DNA of 64,000 nt from Primula veris. Its lineage: Eukaryota > Streptophyta > Magnoliopsida > Ericales > Primulaceae. Positions 52,879 to 64,000 of this stretch are shown piece by piece (position 1 is the stretch's first letter; every line of letters starts with the position of its first letter). Position numbers and translations under genes: made by a program. The notes under the pieces were generated by a model. That model did no database searches. It worked only from the letters and a program-made list of their open reading frames with translations, and had not been told where the DNA came from. The stretch is from the NCBI GenBank assembly GCA_963682055.1, contig OY821743.1:14729566-14793565 (forward strand), read 5' to 3'.

Positions 52879-54818
52879 TGTAACATCCCGTATTTTTATA
52901 AGTAATTTTATTTATGATTTAATTTATCCAAAAACGTTTTATTCAAAATTTTACCAAAAACCGGTCACTCGACTAATTTTTAGCCAAAAACCGAAACTCT
53001 TCCGAAAAACTTTATTTTAAAAATCTGTTACTAATTTTATAAATAAAAAGGACCCAATAGGTTTGTTCCTAAAGATTTGTTATTTTTGATTAGTAAAACT
53101 ATATTTTTGGATTTAGAGTTAAGTTTTAGAACTTTGGGGACCAAATAGTTCGTTACCACAAACTATCTCAAAACAGTTTTTCTAAACACTTTTCAGAAAC
53201 TTTTTAAAAACTTAAACCTAAAATCAGCCCAAAAGCAAGAGAGGAAAAGAGAGAAAAGAAAGAAGAAGAAGAAGAAGAAGAAGAAGAGGAAACCACCGTT
53301 AGCGGGTTCATACCGGAAGCATCTCCTCTACGCTCTAAGGTAACGGGGGTTATCCATTGCGACTAGACGAGGGTGTATGTTAGGATTTGGTTTTGCGTAT
53401 ATTAGAAATTGGGGGTTTATGCCTTTTATCTTAATTAGGTTTATAAATTGTTAATTGGGTTTATTTGTTATATGTTTAATTCACTTATTTGAGTTGGAGA
53501 AATTGAGGATTTAGTCGGGTTAATCGGATTAATGAGAATATGGATGGGTTTGCATGTCTTTATGTATTGATATTGTGTTATTATAATTGTTGATAAATTG
53601 GGTAATTTATTGTGAAATAAAGATGAATTGTAGTTTATGTTTACAAGGTGTTTGTTAAAATGCTTGAATGGGTTTTTATGTTGATTAGACTTGTTTGGCT
53701 AGTTGTGAATCTAGCACCTATGCTTTTGGGTTATGTTGTATTACGTTAAGTGACGTATGAGATTGTGTTATTTGAATAGTATAATATTATTGGCCGAGGC
53801 CTTAATATATATACGTATGAGATTGTGTTAATTGAATGATTTTATATTATTGGTCGTGGCCTTGTGATTTAGCTGTAGTGGCAATGGCCTCTGTCTCTCC
53901 CTAATTCCGGGGACAGAAGACGGCCGAGGGGATAGGGAATGACTCATCTTACGGACTGGGGCGAATGGCGTGAGAGGTCCCAGTGTGCACTATATTTACT
54001 TTTATGTTAGCAATGGTCTATGTCTCTCCCTAATTCCGGGGACATAAGACGGCCGAAGGGATAGGGAATGACTCGTCCTACGGACTGGGACGAGTGGCGT
54101 GAGAGGTCCAAGTGCGCACTATAAATCTACTTTTATGTTGCAATGGTCTATGTCTCTCCCTAATTCCGGGGACATAAGACGGGCGAAGGGATAGGGAATG
54201 ACCTATCTTACGGATTGGGGTATGTGGCGTGAGAGGTCCATGTATGCTATAGATGTGTGTTGATGTTACTTAATTTATTTAATTTATTCCGTTGTAGAAT
54301 GTCATTATATTTCTTTTTATACGTCGATTATCTCGTTGTAGAATGTCATTATATTTCTTTTTATACGTCGATTATCGCAATTGTAGAATTTGTGAGCTCT
54401 TCCATTTATGGGATGGAGTGACGGTATTTGGTGGTGCCGTCCCGTCTAGTTATGTGCGTGGGACTCACCGTTACAGTTTTGTATTTCAGGTACATTATAG
54501 GTTGAGGCGTTTGGATAAGAGCCATTGGAATGCATCACATGGGTTCGGGGCTTTCGCTTTCTTTTTATTTTAGAATAGTTTTTAGGTTGTAGCCTACGGG
54601 CAAATTGCATTTGTTTAGTTCCTCTTATATAATTTTGTTAAAACATTTTGGTCGTGTAGCCGCGTTTGGCAAGCATTTTATTTATTGTTTAATTGTTCCT
54701 TTAGCTCGCAAGTATTTTCTTTTTAAAATTTTAAATTTTGTACCAGCAGGTTTCGTTTTTCTTTTCTTTAAAAAGGTCATGCCTCGATATCCGTGTTTAT
54801 GGAATTTGGGGCATGACA
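52879..54818 (+). repeat. Gypsy chromovirus 5' LTR, 1940 bp
   Basis: Starts TGTAACATCCCG and ends TTTGGGGCATGACA, a usual pair of ends for plant chromovirus LTRs. It contains a purine-rich stretch with (GAA)n (53225-53290) and two sets of tandem repeats. The sequence after it (GAAAGCGC...) is not a recognisable primer site, so its link to the downstream coding region is by position and orientation. Confidence 0.7.
53881..54255 (+). repeat. Three tandem repeats of about 130 bp in the chromovirus LTR
   Basis: Units start GCAATGG(C/T)CT at 53881, 54010 and 54140. Each contains TCTCTCCCTAATTCCGGGGA and GGCGTGAGAGGTCC. A further 44-bp tandem pair (GTTGTAGAATGTCATTATA) lies at 54291-54334 and 54335-54378. 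Confidence 0.93.
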
Positions 54819-54973
54819 GAAAGCGCAAAATCAATCATTGAACCCATGGTTCAACAGAAAGCTTGATAAAGTGATTAATTTGTAAACCGAGTTTTTATCA
54901 TGTATGAATATACATGTATGAGTAGTAGTGTCGAGTAAGACAACTAAAGTGTCGGTTTTAAATGTTTGTAGTA

Positions 54974-57900
54974 ATGGCTATTACCACAAGGACTAGTGGA
55001 AGGGGACCAGCTACACACGGGGGCGCACCACCATCAAGAGGTGCGGCTACCCGAGGTGGGGCAAACGGAAGAGCAGGAAGAGCTCCAAGGGGAAGGGGAG
55101 CAACTAGAGGAAGAAGGACTACTAGAGGTCGTGGGGGAAGAGGTAACACTAGGGCCCCACCACCTGAGCAACCCGAGGCTGAGAATGTGTATGAGGAAGT
55201 GAATGTGGAAGAAGAAGAGTCCTTTGCACCTGAACCGGAAACGGTAAATGCTAATCAAGTGATGACCGACCTTCAGAAGGTGGTGCAAATGATGGTGCAG
55301 AATGCACAAACTGGTAGTTCAAGAAACAATGGATTGCTTAACTTCACCCGATTGGGGGCTCCGACTTTCGATGGGGTAGGTGAACCATCCATAGCTGAGG
55401 GATGGGTGGACGAAATGGAGAAATACTTATCGGCAGCGGGAATAGTAAATGGGGAGCAACGAATGAATATGGCTCAGTTTCACCTAAAGGGTGAAGCACG
55501 GAAGTGGTGGTTGGGAATTGTGGATACATACGACATAAGCAACTTCGAATGGAATGAGTTCATCGAATTGTTTAATCGACGGTTTCTTCCAAATTCCTAT
55601 AAGGATGAAATGAGGAGGCGTTTTGAGGAACTGTATCAAGGGGTATGACCGTTCAAGCATACCAGCTAAAGTTTACCTCACTCTCGAGGTATGCCCCAGA
55701 ATCTGTTATAGGGGGCGCAGAAAGATGTAGGAGATTCATGAAGGGGTTGAATCTGACCATCTCATTACAATTGGCATCGGCTCGACATGTCAACTATAAT
55801 GAATTGGTAAAATCAGCCCAAGCTGTGGAAGGAGCTCTACTCCATAACAAGCGAATCTCGGAGAAGTCAAAAACCGGAAATGCCCTGAGGGAAGAGAAGA
55901 AGCGGACTTGGGATATGGCGAATAATTCGCGATTTCAACAACCAGGAAGAGGAGAAAGGAGTTTTAATCCAACACCGAGAAACGTCGTGATAAGGGGAGC
56001 ATGTTTCCACTATGGAGATGCGAGCCATCGACAATTCGAGTGCCCTAGGGTCCAATGTAGGACTTGCAACCGATTTGGACACACAGCAAGGGTTTGTCCC
56101 GGGGGACAAGGAAGAATCAACACCAACCGGCCCTTTAACCAACCTAGGTTGCCACCACCACCACCACCAAGAGGACTAGGATTCGTACCACCACACCAAT
56201 TACCTAGGAACCAAGGGGGAGGGTTTCGAGGTAACCACCAAGAAGGGGGAAATCGTGGCAACTACCAAGGAGGCTATCAAGGCCTGGGGAACCGAGGAAA
56301 TAATGGGGGGAATCGAGGACACAATTGCCACACCAAGGAGATCTGGCAAATGTACAAGGTATGGTTCTTGTGTGCTCATATTGGGCACATGTTCTTTTCG
56401 ATACGGGAGCTTCACGTTCTTTTATATCTAGATGTCTAGTTGAGTCTTTGTCATTAGAAGTTGGGGTTCTAGAGAACCCGATTGTTGTAGAGACACCTGT
56501 TGGGGGTCGAGTTGTGTTGGACCAAGTATGTCGGTCTTGTGAGATAATGGTCGCGGACCACTCATTTACGTTTGATCCAGTTGTCATCGAGATGTCAGGA
56601 TTCGATGTGATCCTTGGAATGGACTGGTTGGTTCATTTCAACTCTTTCATCGATTGTGTTCGACGAAAAATTTTACTTACGACTTCATCCGGAGATGAGG
56701 TGTTCTTTCGTGTAGAAAGGGACGCTACCCTTTCTTCTATTCCTTATTATTCCAAGCGGGTTGTGGGCAACCTGTCTTGTCTTTTGGCAAGTCTCTCGAT
56801 AGTGGATAACGATGAGGAAGTGGAAATGTGGCCACACGTAGTGGACGACTTTAGAGATTTCGAAGGATCTACCGGGGTTACCACCGAAAAGAGGGTTAGA
56901 TTTTTCTTTCGACTTGGTACCGGGAACGGCACCCATAGCCATTTCCCCGTACCATTTGGAACCAGCAGAGTTGAAAGAGTTAAGTAAGCAGTTAGAAGAA
57001 CTGCTAGAGAAGGGGTTTATTAGGCGGAGTACGTCACCATGGGCGGCACCGGCCTTATTTGTGCAAAAGAAGGATGGGTCGATGAGGATGTGCATCGACT
57101 ATCGAAAGCTAAATAGGGTGACTATTAAGAATAAGTACCCACTACCTCGAATTGACGATTTGTTTGACCAACTGAAGGGAGCCACGTTCTTTTCAAAAAT
57201 CGACTTGCGATCAGGATATCACCAATTGAGGGTGAAGGATGAGGATATTTCGAAAACGGCCTTTAGGACCCGGTATGGTCACTATGAGTTTGTGGTCATG
57301 CCATTCGGGTTGACTAATGGTTCGGCGGCATTTATGGAGTTAATGAACCGAATCTTTAAGGAGTATCTCGACAAGTTTGTGGTGGTCTTCGTCGACGATA
57401 TCTTGATTTACTCGAGTTCAAGAGAGGAACACGAGGAACATCTCCGTTTAGCGTTGCTCACGTTAAGCGAGCACCAACTTTATGAAAAATTTAGCAAATG
57501 TGAGTTTTGGCTAAATGAGGTGAAATTTCTTGGACATGTGATCTCGGAAGAAGGGGTAAAGGTGGACGTGACAAAAATTGAGGCGGTTTCGAATTGGGCA
57601 CAACCGAAGAATGTTTTTGAGATTCGAAGTTTCTTTGGTTTAGCGGGATACTATCGACGGTTCATCAAAGATTTCTCAAAGTTGGCGACTCCAATGACTT
57701 ACCTTACCAAGAAAGGGGTGAAGTTCGTGTGAAGTGAGGCTTGCGAGAAAGCCTTCTTAGAGCTCAAGAAGCGGTTGACTAGTTCTCCCATACTAGTTAT
57801 TCCCGAGCAAGGGAAGGGTTACCAAGTGTATTGCGATGCTTCGAAGGAAGGTTTGGGTTGCGTCTTGATGCAAGATGGAAAGGTTATTGCATATACTTCG

Positions 57901-59735
57901 CGACAACTAAAGATTCATAAAAAGAACTATCTGACTCATGACCTAGAGCTAGCGGCAATAGTTCATGCATTGAAGATATGGAGGCATTATCTGTTCGGGG
58001 AAAAGTTCGAAGTGTTCTCAGATCACAAGAGCTTAGGGCATATTTTTACCCAACGGGATTTAAATATGCGACAACGACGATGGATGGAATATCTGGAACA
58101 GTACGACTATGACTTGCACTACCACCCGGGAAAGGTCAATGTAGTGGCGGATTCTTTGAGTCGAAAGTCTCATGCGACCTTAGCGTATGTGGCGATCGAC
58201 GAATGGAGGATGATGAGAAAAGTGAACGAGTTCGACGTGGAGTTTGGACATGTTAATGTGGAGACCTTGTACACAATAGTGGTACAACCGGAACTTGTGA
58301 GTAGGGTTCTGGAAGCACAAGATGGGGACGAGAAAGTGGAGAGCTATGAGAAACAGATGAGTTCTAGCGAAGGATTAGATGGCTGGACGAAAGGAACCAA
58401 TGGGGGACTACAATTTAAGGGAAGGACTTATGTGACAGAAAACATGAGGAATGAGGTATTAAAGAAGTTTCACCACTCCTGATTAGCCGTTCATCCCGGC
58501 GGGACGAAAATGTATCACGATGCGAAGAGACAATTTTGGTGGCCCGGAATGAAACGGATGTAGCTTCATATGTTAGCAGGTGTCTAACTTGCCAGCAAGT
58601 GAAAGCGGAACACCAAAGGCCGGCGGGTATGCTCCAACCCTTACCGGTAGCGGAATGGAAGTGGGAAAGGATAGCAATGGATTTTGTGACCAACTTACCT
58701 AAATCGGTAAGTGGGAATGATGCTGTGTGGGTTGTGGTCGACCGTTTGACCAAATCCACACACTTCATTGCAATTAAGATGATGAACTCGGTAGAAATCT
58801 TGGGACGAAAGTATATTAAGGAAATTGTTAGACTTCATGGGGTACCGATTTCGATAGTATCGGATCGAGATGCAAGGTTTGTGTCGAGGTTCTGGGGCGC
58901 ATTACAAAATGCCTTAGGGACCAAGTTGACAATGAGTACGGCGTTTCATCCCCAAACGGATGGACAATCGGAGCGGACTATCCAAGTGCTAGAGGATATG
59001 TTGCGCGTATGCGTGAATGACTTCAAGGGAGGCTGGGAGAGCCATCTACCCTTGGTGGAGTTTGCGTATAATAATAGCTTTCAAGCTAGTATTGGCATGG
59101 CACCTTTCGAGGCGTTATATGGGCGGCCGTGTAGGTCTCCGGTGTGTTGGACCGAGGTGGGAGAAGCGGAAATGTTAGGACCGCAATTGGTTCAAGAAAT
59201 GACAGAAAAGATTAAGTTAATTCGACAAAGGCTTGAGACGGCTCGAAGCAGGTAAAAGAGTTATGCAGATAAGAGGAGGAGACCTTTGGAGTTCGAAAAG
59301 GGGGATCAAGTATTTTTGCGAGTTTTGCCCAGGAAGGGGATTATGAGGTTTGGCTCTAAAGGGAAGTTGAGCCCGAGATTTATCGGACCATTTGAGATCG
59401 TGGACCGAGTTGGAGAAGTTGCATACCAGTTGGACTTGCCACCAAAGTTGGCGGGGGTTCACCCGGTTTTCCATGTGTCAATGTTGAAAAAGTATCACCA
59501 CGACCCTTCACACGTGGTGGACTTTGAGGACATTGAAATTAGTGCGGATGTGACCTACGAAGTGGGACCTATGAGGATTATCGATGTGCAAGAGAAGGAA
59601 TTTCGAGGAAATACGATTAGATTGGTGAAGGTGGTTTGGAAACACCACGGAGCCGAGGAGGCAACTTGGGAACGCGAGGATGAGATGAAGAGGAAATATC
59701 CTAATCTCGACTTTTCTTTAGGTACTTTTCTTTGA
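54974..59735 (+). pseudogene. Ty3/gypsy chromovirus gag-pol, decayed
   Basis: Gag 54974-55648 has an Arg/Gly-rich N-terminus (GRGATRGRRTTRGRGG) and FHLKGEARKWWLGIV. A frameshift leads to 55645-56439, with zinc knuckles CFHYGDASHRQFEC and CRTCNRFGHTARVC. Protease: LFDTGASRSFIS and GMDWL. RT 56914-57732: [26 protein letters not shown] and VDDILIYS. It stops at TGA 57730 where a tryptophan is expected. RNase H 57775-58482: [13 protein letters not shown] and DALELAA-like HDLELAA. Integrase 58536-59255: HPGGTKM upstream, TKSTHFI, SDRDARF and [12 protein letters not shown]-terminal chromodomain 59286-59735: HPVFHVSMLKKY and ATWERED. At least two frameshifts and four stops. Tekay/Del-like from memory. 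Confidence 0.93.
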
Positions 59736-59769
59736 ATGCATTCTAATTTCGGGACGAAATTTCTGTATC

Positions 59770-60787
59770 GGGGAAGGGTTGTTACGCCTAGAGTTTGTGG
59801 AGTTGTTGCGTTGTCTTTTATTATATTTGATATTGCATATAGATATTTACCTTATTTTTGGAAAATCAGTGGTGTTTATTACTCAGTAAGACAATGTTGT
59901 GGATCATTGCGTAATTACATAATAGTTCTCAAAAGTAGGCTTAGGCATATAAAAAAGAAGATAGAATCTTTAATTTAGCTTTACTTTTGTCCTTAATTTC
60001 CATTTCATTTCTGCATTTTTATTTTTGTTTTATCTTTGTATATTTAAATGTCTGAGATATATATATATATATAAGATTGCGTTATTGCTTGTTGTTATTG
60101 ATCTTTGTTTGCTGTTTGATTCTTTGTTTATTCATTATTGATAGGTATATTTATTCTCTCTCATGTATCTCACAGTGATTAATGTTCCAAAGTACTCAAA
60201 ATTAGCCAAGGTCTTGCTGTATTAAAAAGTTTATGCAGAGAAATGATTAATCATTGTTGATCAAAGGTATTATAAATATCTTTTGAGTATCAAACTAATT
60301 TTTCATGTACTGGTAGATGTTGGATACCAAGTAGAAGCGTGGTACTACAGTTTAGGTCACACGACTTTTCCAATATTGTATTATATTTTTCAGTCATTAC
60401 GTCTTGTCACGAGTCTATAAATGCAACTTCACTATATTTTACTTGTGCTGATGACCAAGAGCAATCAAATTACTTACCGTTGGTCTGAGTGATATGCCTA
60501 TCTTTCCTTTCGATCTAACAATTTGTTATTTGTGAAGTCTTCCTTATCACTTGAAGGAAAATGCAAGCGAAATTTCTATTTTATCAATTGTACATGTTCT
60601 TATAGGCTTACCTTCGATTATTTGGTTTTATTTCTGGTACAAGAATACATTTATTTCACACTACACTTACCTATTTTGATGCTCCATTACATCGTACCTC
60701 TAAATAATTTAGAACCAAGCTTGATTTTCATGTAAATGTCACACACTTTGATTTTATTCCAAAAAATATGCTTCCATAGGTTGTTAC
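59770..60787. other. Chromovirus polypurine tract, LTR start, then non-coding DNA
   Basis: CGGGGAAGGG (59770-59779) followed by TGTTACGCC (59780-) looks like the polypurine tract and first bases of a 3' LTR. The sequence beyond does not match the 5' LTR. The remainder is AT-rich and shows no gene; a short (TA)n tract lies at 60059-60074. Confidence 0.55.
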
Positions 60788-60797
60788 ATTCCATTAG

Positions 60798-61298
60798 GAA
60801 AAAAAGACGTTCAGTACATCAAACTATGTTTCTGTTAATGATTTGGTTACACACCTTTCAACTTGATCAATTTGGTTACCACACTATAACAAAAATAAAC
60901 ACTATCTAAATTAATCACGAAATCATGTCAGATGATAACACGTACTTGATAAACTTAAATGTGAGAGGGTAATTTCGTCATTCTGCATCAAAATATATCA
61001 TTTTAGAACAACGTTTTCCACCAAATTTGGACTATGTGCTTATTTTTGTTATGTGTGAAATTGGGGGGAAACATTTTTCTATGATGATATATTTTGGTGT
61101 AAAATAACAAAATTAGCCTCTCACGTTAACGTTTGTCAAGCACATGCTGTCACGTGACATGATTCCGTGATTAATTTAGACGGTAGTAACTAAATTGGAA
61201 AGTTATTATACTGTGGTATCCAAATTGAGAAAATTGAAAGCTATATACCTAAATTGTTAAAGTCAAATAGTTTGGTGTATCAAACGTATAAAACTCCC
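60798..61298. mobile_element. 501-bp fold-back (Mutator-like) MITE
   Basis: Flanked by the 10-bp direct repeat ATTCCATTAG (60788-60797 and 61299-61308). The left arm 60806-61030 and the right arm 61070-61290 are inverted copies. Matching words include ATCAAACTAT/ATAGTTTG, CTAAATTAATCACG and AAAATATATCAT. Almost the whole element could fold into one hairpin. No coding capacity. Confidence 0.88.
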
Positions 61299-61308
61299 AT
61301 TCCATTAG

Positions 61309-62736
61309 TAACTAAATCATTCAATAATGTAAAAAAGTAAAAATCAAATTTTAATGAAAGGGACTTTCCTTTATCAATGTGGGAGTAGCCCACGTATAAC
61401 TTTTAGTTTATCATGATATGATCATATCGATTCATTATTAGTTATATGATGTTTACAAATGAAGGGAAGGGGCGTATTTGAAGATGGTGGAGGCGTGACT
61501 TTGTCCCCTTTATAGCATATGTATATCAACAGTATTCCTTATTTGAAGTATTTTATCGAAAAAATTGTTCCACAGCAAAACATCCACTAGAAGTAAAATA
61601 ATACTAAAATTCATATTCCACCAATGGGTCCATCACTTAAAAATTGAAAATAGATGTGATGAGATAAAAAAATTGTAGTTAATTATAATAGAGATATGAT
61701 ATAGGGGAGTGATAACTGTATTTCACAGTGATCAAACTTTTTATTTACGATTAATAGAAGGCATGTTATGGAAAAAAAAAGTATGATAGCTGGAAAATTT
61801 CGATAATGTACTACCTTGCAAATTGTAAATCAACATAAATTAGAGAAAAGATATTAAATCTAATTGATGTGGTTACTCTTAAAAAATATGAAAGTGCCCT
61901 GTGGCCGTGTTTCCGTTTTACACCTCCTCGCTCGGACGAGTGAGTAAGAGAAACACAATTCTCACTCTGAATTCTACATTTTTTTTTCTTAAAATAATAT
62001 CAGTAAGTATTAAACCAACAATTTAATGTTTAATTCGAGGAGTAATAAAAGTAAGCAGACTGGATTAGCTATAGACAGTGATGCAATGGACGGAGGGGAG
62101 AACTGTGTTGTATATAAGTGTATATGATGTATATATATGTGTGTATATGTTCAATATACTTAAAATTAAAAAAAAAAAAAAATTTAATATATTTTACACG
62201 TCTATATGGTATTTATTTATTTTTCATATCAATTTTATATTATTAAAATACTCATCTCATATTAAAAAAAAAATAAACACCAACTCCCAATTGAATTCTA
62301 AACCATTAAACTTGACGTTAAACACCAACCCACGATTTAAAAAAAATGAACTATGGAATAATATCCATATGAAGTATTCTTATCCTGGAATCCATATGAA
62401 AAGTGAATTGAAATATGGAATAATACCTCCAATAAATAAATAATCATAAAGGATATATAACACCTATAGGAGTAATAAATTTAGATTCAGTGACTTTGGT
62501 TTTTCAAACATATCTTGATACGGAGTACTTATTATTACTTATAGTACTAATTATTACTTATTGTCAGATCATATTTCAGACAGACAACAAATTCCTTTAT
62601 CCATCTCCGTCCCAAACAGCCTTAAATCACACAGCCTTTTAACCAGCTTAAACACTTTTATCAACTCTTACATTTTTAAATAAGCAAATTTTAATAATCA
62701 TGATTATTAGAGTCTCAGTTATCTGCTAATCTACAG
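61309..62736. other. AT-rich non-coding DNA
   Basis: No gene. ORF 62078-62443 is low-complexity (Lys/Ile/Asn-rich) and not called. 62600-62736 is pyrimidine-rich and ends CTACAG|GTATTG, which could be an untranslated exon and splice donor of a gene continuing to the right. Confidence 0.45.
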
Positions 62737-62979
62737 GTATTGCAACTCTTATTAACTTTTGTACCCCTTTGTTCATTCCATAAATTCGGATTTGTATTGC
62801 TTAAGTTTTGATTTATTTATCCAGTTTGGAATGTTGATATTTTCTAGCTTTTAACTTTTATGCATGCATAAATCATAATTAAGTAGAATCCTAGGTTTAA
62901 ATCTTTTGGTATCAGGTAGTAAGTGTTGAATTAGATATATTAGCTAGGGTTATGAGATAAATGGAAATCTTCCCTTTAA

Positions 62980-63500
62980 TCTGTATTAAGAAATTATTGT
63001 TTGAGCTTCTTCGAGATAATTTACTGCAACATTCATTGGATTTTTATTAGGGTAATGAATTGTTGAAATTTACCTTTTAGTATGTATTAATGAAATAATA
63101 GTTTGGACTTTTTCGAGAAAATTTCATAACTCTTAGCTGCTAATCTACAGGTATTACAACTCTTATTAACTTTTTTACCCCTTTATTCAGTGTAATGGAA
63201 TTGTTGAAAATCTACCCTTAGTCTGTATTTAGAAATTATTGTTTGAAATTCATCGAGATAATTCACTACAACATTCATTGGATTTTTATTAGGTTAATGA
63301 ATTGTTGAAAATCTACCCTTTAGTCTGTATTAATGAAATTATTGTTTGAACTTTTTCATGGTAATTCACTGTGACATTCATTGAATTTTTATTAGGGTAA
63401 TGAAACTGTTGAAAATCTACCCTTTAGTCTTTATTAATGAAATTATTGTTTGGACTTTTCGGAGAAAATTCACGGTGACATTCATTGGATTTTTTTTATT
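62980..63500. repeat. Five diverged repeats of about 101-105 bp
   Basis: Units start T(C/A)TGTATTAATGAAATTATTG-like near 62980, 63081, 63222, 63323 and 63428. Each contains CATTCATTGGATTTTTATTAGG and TTGTTGAAAATCTACC or diverged forms of these. A second pair (GCTAATCTACAGGTATT(G/A)CAACTC) occurs at 62724 and 63139. Confidence 0.85.
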
Positions 63501-63506
63501 TCCAGT

Positions 63507-63620
63507 ATGGGTTCAGAGATGAAGTGCTATTCTCTTAGCGTTTTTAAATATTTGATTTTTTTTGCTGATCTGTTTTTTTTTATAAGTTGGCAGAATACCC
63601 ACTATTTTATTAATAATAAT
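63507..63620 (+). other. Possible first coding exon of a gene running off the right edge
   Basis: TTTATTTCCAG|T then ATG at 63507 (MGSEMKCYSLSVFK...), with a good acceptor upstream and a possible 5'-UTR donor at 62736. Together these would form a leader intron of about 770 bp. The frame closes within about 39 codons, and no domain is recognised. The rest, to 64000, shows no gene; minus-strand ORF 63650-63892 has no domain. Confidence 0.25.
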
Positions 63621-64000
63621 TAATGGTCGGAACAACTTAAAGAGGTCATTTAATTCCGGGAGTTACACCATAACGTCCCCTTAATATCAGCCCCGTTTAA
63701 TTTCGTAACCGCAACACTAATGTTACAATCATTCTCATTAAATGTGACCGTTACACCTTGCGTTGCTGATCTGTTGAAAACTATTAATAGATTATTAAAG
63801 TGCGGCCTTAAAAAATTGACTTTTTGATAAGATGTAGCCTGGACTTCGCCTTCTATACGCAATCGACTGAATTTGTTATATGTTAAGGTCATTTTTTCGT
63901 GGTGTCATTGAATGCTATAAGTTTCATGCAGACAAGATTTGTTATTGTTTTCTCTTTAGTATTGTACCTCTATAATATCAGTATATCACGTAGTGTGGAA

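Noticed and set aside
62078..62443. 121-codon Lys/Ile/Asn-rich ORF
   Set aside because: Low-complexity AT-rich sequence without recognisable structure.
63650..63892. 80-codon minus-strand ORF near the right edge
   Set aside because: Considered as a possible gene end, but no family, start context or neighbouring exon supports it.
1..64000. A new defence, toxin or biosynthetic gene system
   Set aside because: Every long coding region could be assigned to PRMT6, a MAPKKK-like kinase, or transposon gag/pol. No unexplained conserved gene group remains.

Overview
The window is plant nuclear DNA, almost certainly from a eudicot. It is AT-rich, the host genes have GT-AG introns, and most of the length is LTR retrotransposons (Ty1/copia and Ty3/gypsy), a LINE fragment and small DNA transposons. 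The species cannot be named from the sequence. I see no CRISPR array, operon, tRNA or rRNA gene.

Host genes are few. Positions 1217-5053 (+) hold the last five exons of a PRMT6-type protein arginine methyltransferase whose 5' part lies left of the window. Positions 7982-8905 (-) hold a complete intronless 307-residue MAPKKK-like protein kinase. Both loci are partly duplicated. A PRMT6 remnant at 17320-19139 keeps one catalytic exon joined to the last two exons. A broken kinase copy lies at 13370-13700 and 15241-15270. Kinase-flank DNA without a kinase lies at 20880-22842 and continues at 35226-35610. So 1-35610 reads as an old tandem or segmental duplication array that was later opened by transposons. 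The paralogous copies supply empty sites for several insertions.

Layout: 1-5.3 kb PRMT6; 5.6-7.3 kb hAT-like element and a copia LTR/leader fragment; 7.3-10.2 kb kinase unit A; 10.2-15.3 kb unit B with a 1.14-kb solo LTR and an AT-rich minisatellite; 17.3-19.7 kb PRMT6 remnant with a 605-bp LINE; 20.5-22.8 kb unit C; 22.8-35.2 kb a minus-strand copia element that carries a second copia fragment, a 1.8-kb hAT-like element with a gene-start-like exon, and a young 4.0-kb gypsy element with one 952-codon ORF; 36.1-47.9 kb an old minus-strand LTR element with a nested pogo-like element and a plus-strand gypsy gag region that holds another solo LTR; 48.1-52.9 kb a decayed plus-strand copia element; 52.9-59.8 kb a decayed chromodomain gypsy element with a 1.94-kb LTR; 60-64 kb mostly non-coding, with a 501-bp fold-back element and a run of about 100-bp repeats.

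No new defence or metabolic system is visible. The most informative content is the order of insertions and duplications, readable from target-site duplications (TSDs) and paralogous empty sites, together with several element derivatives of unusual structure.
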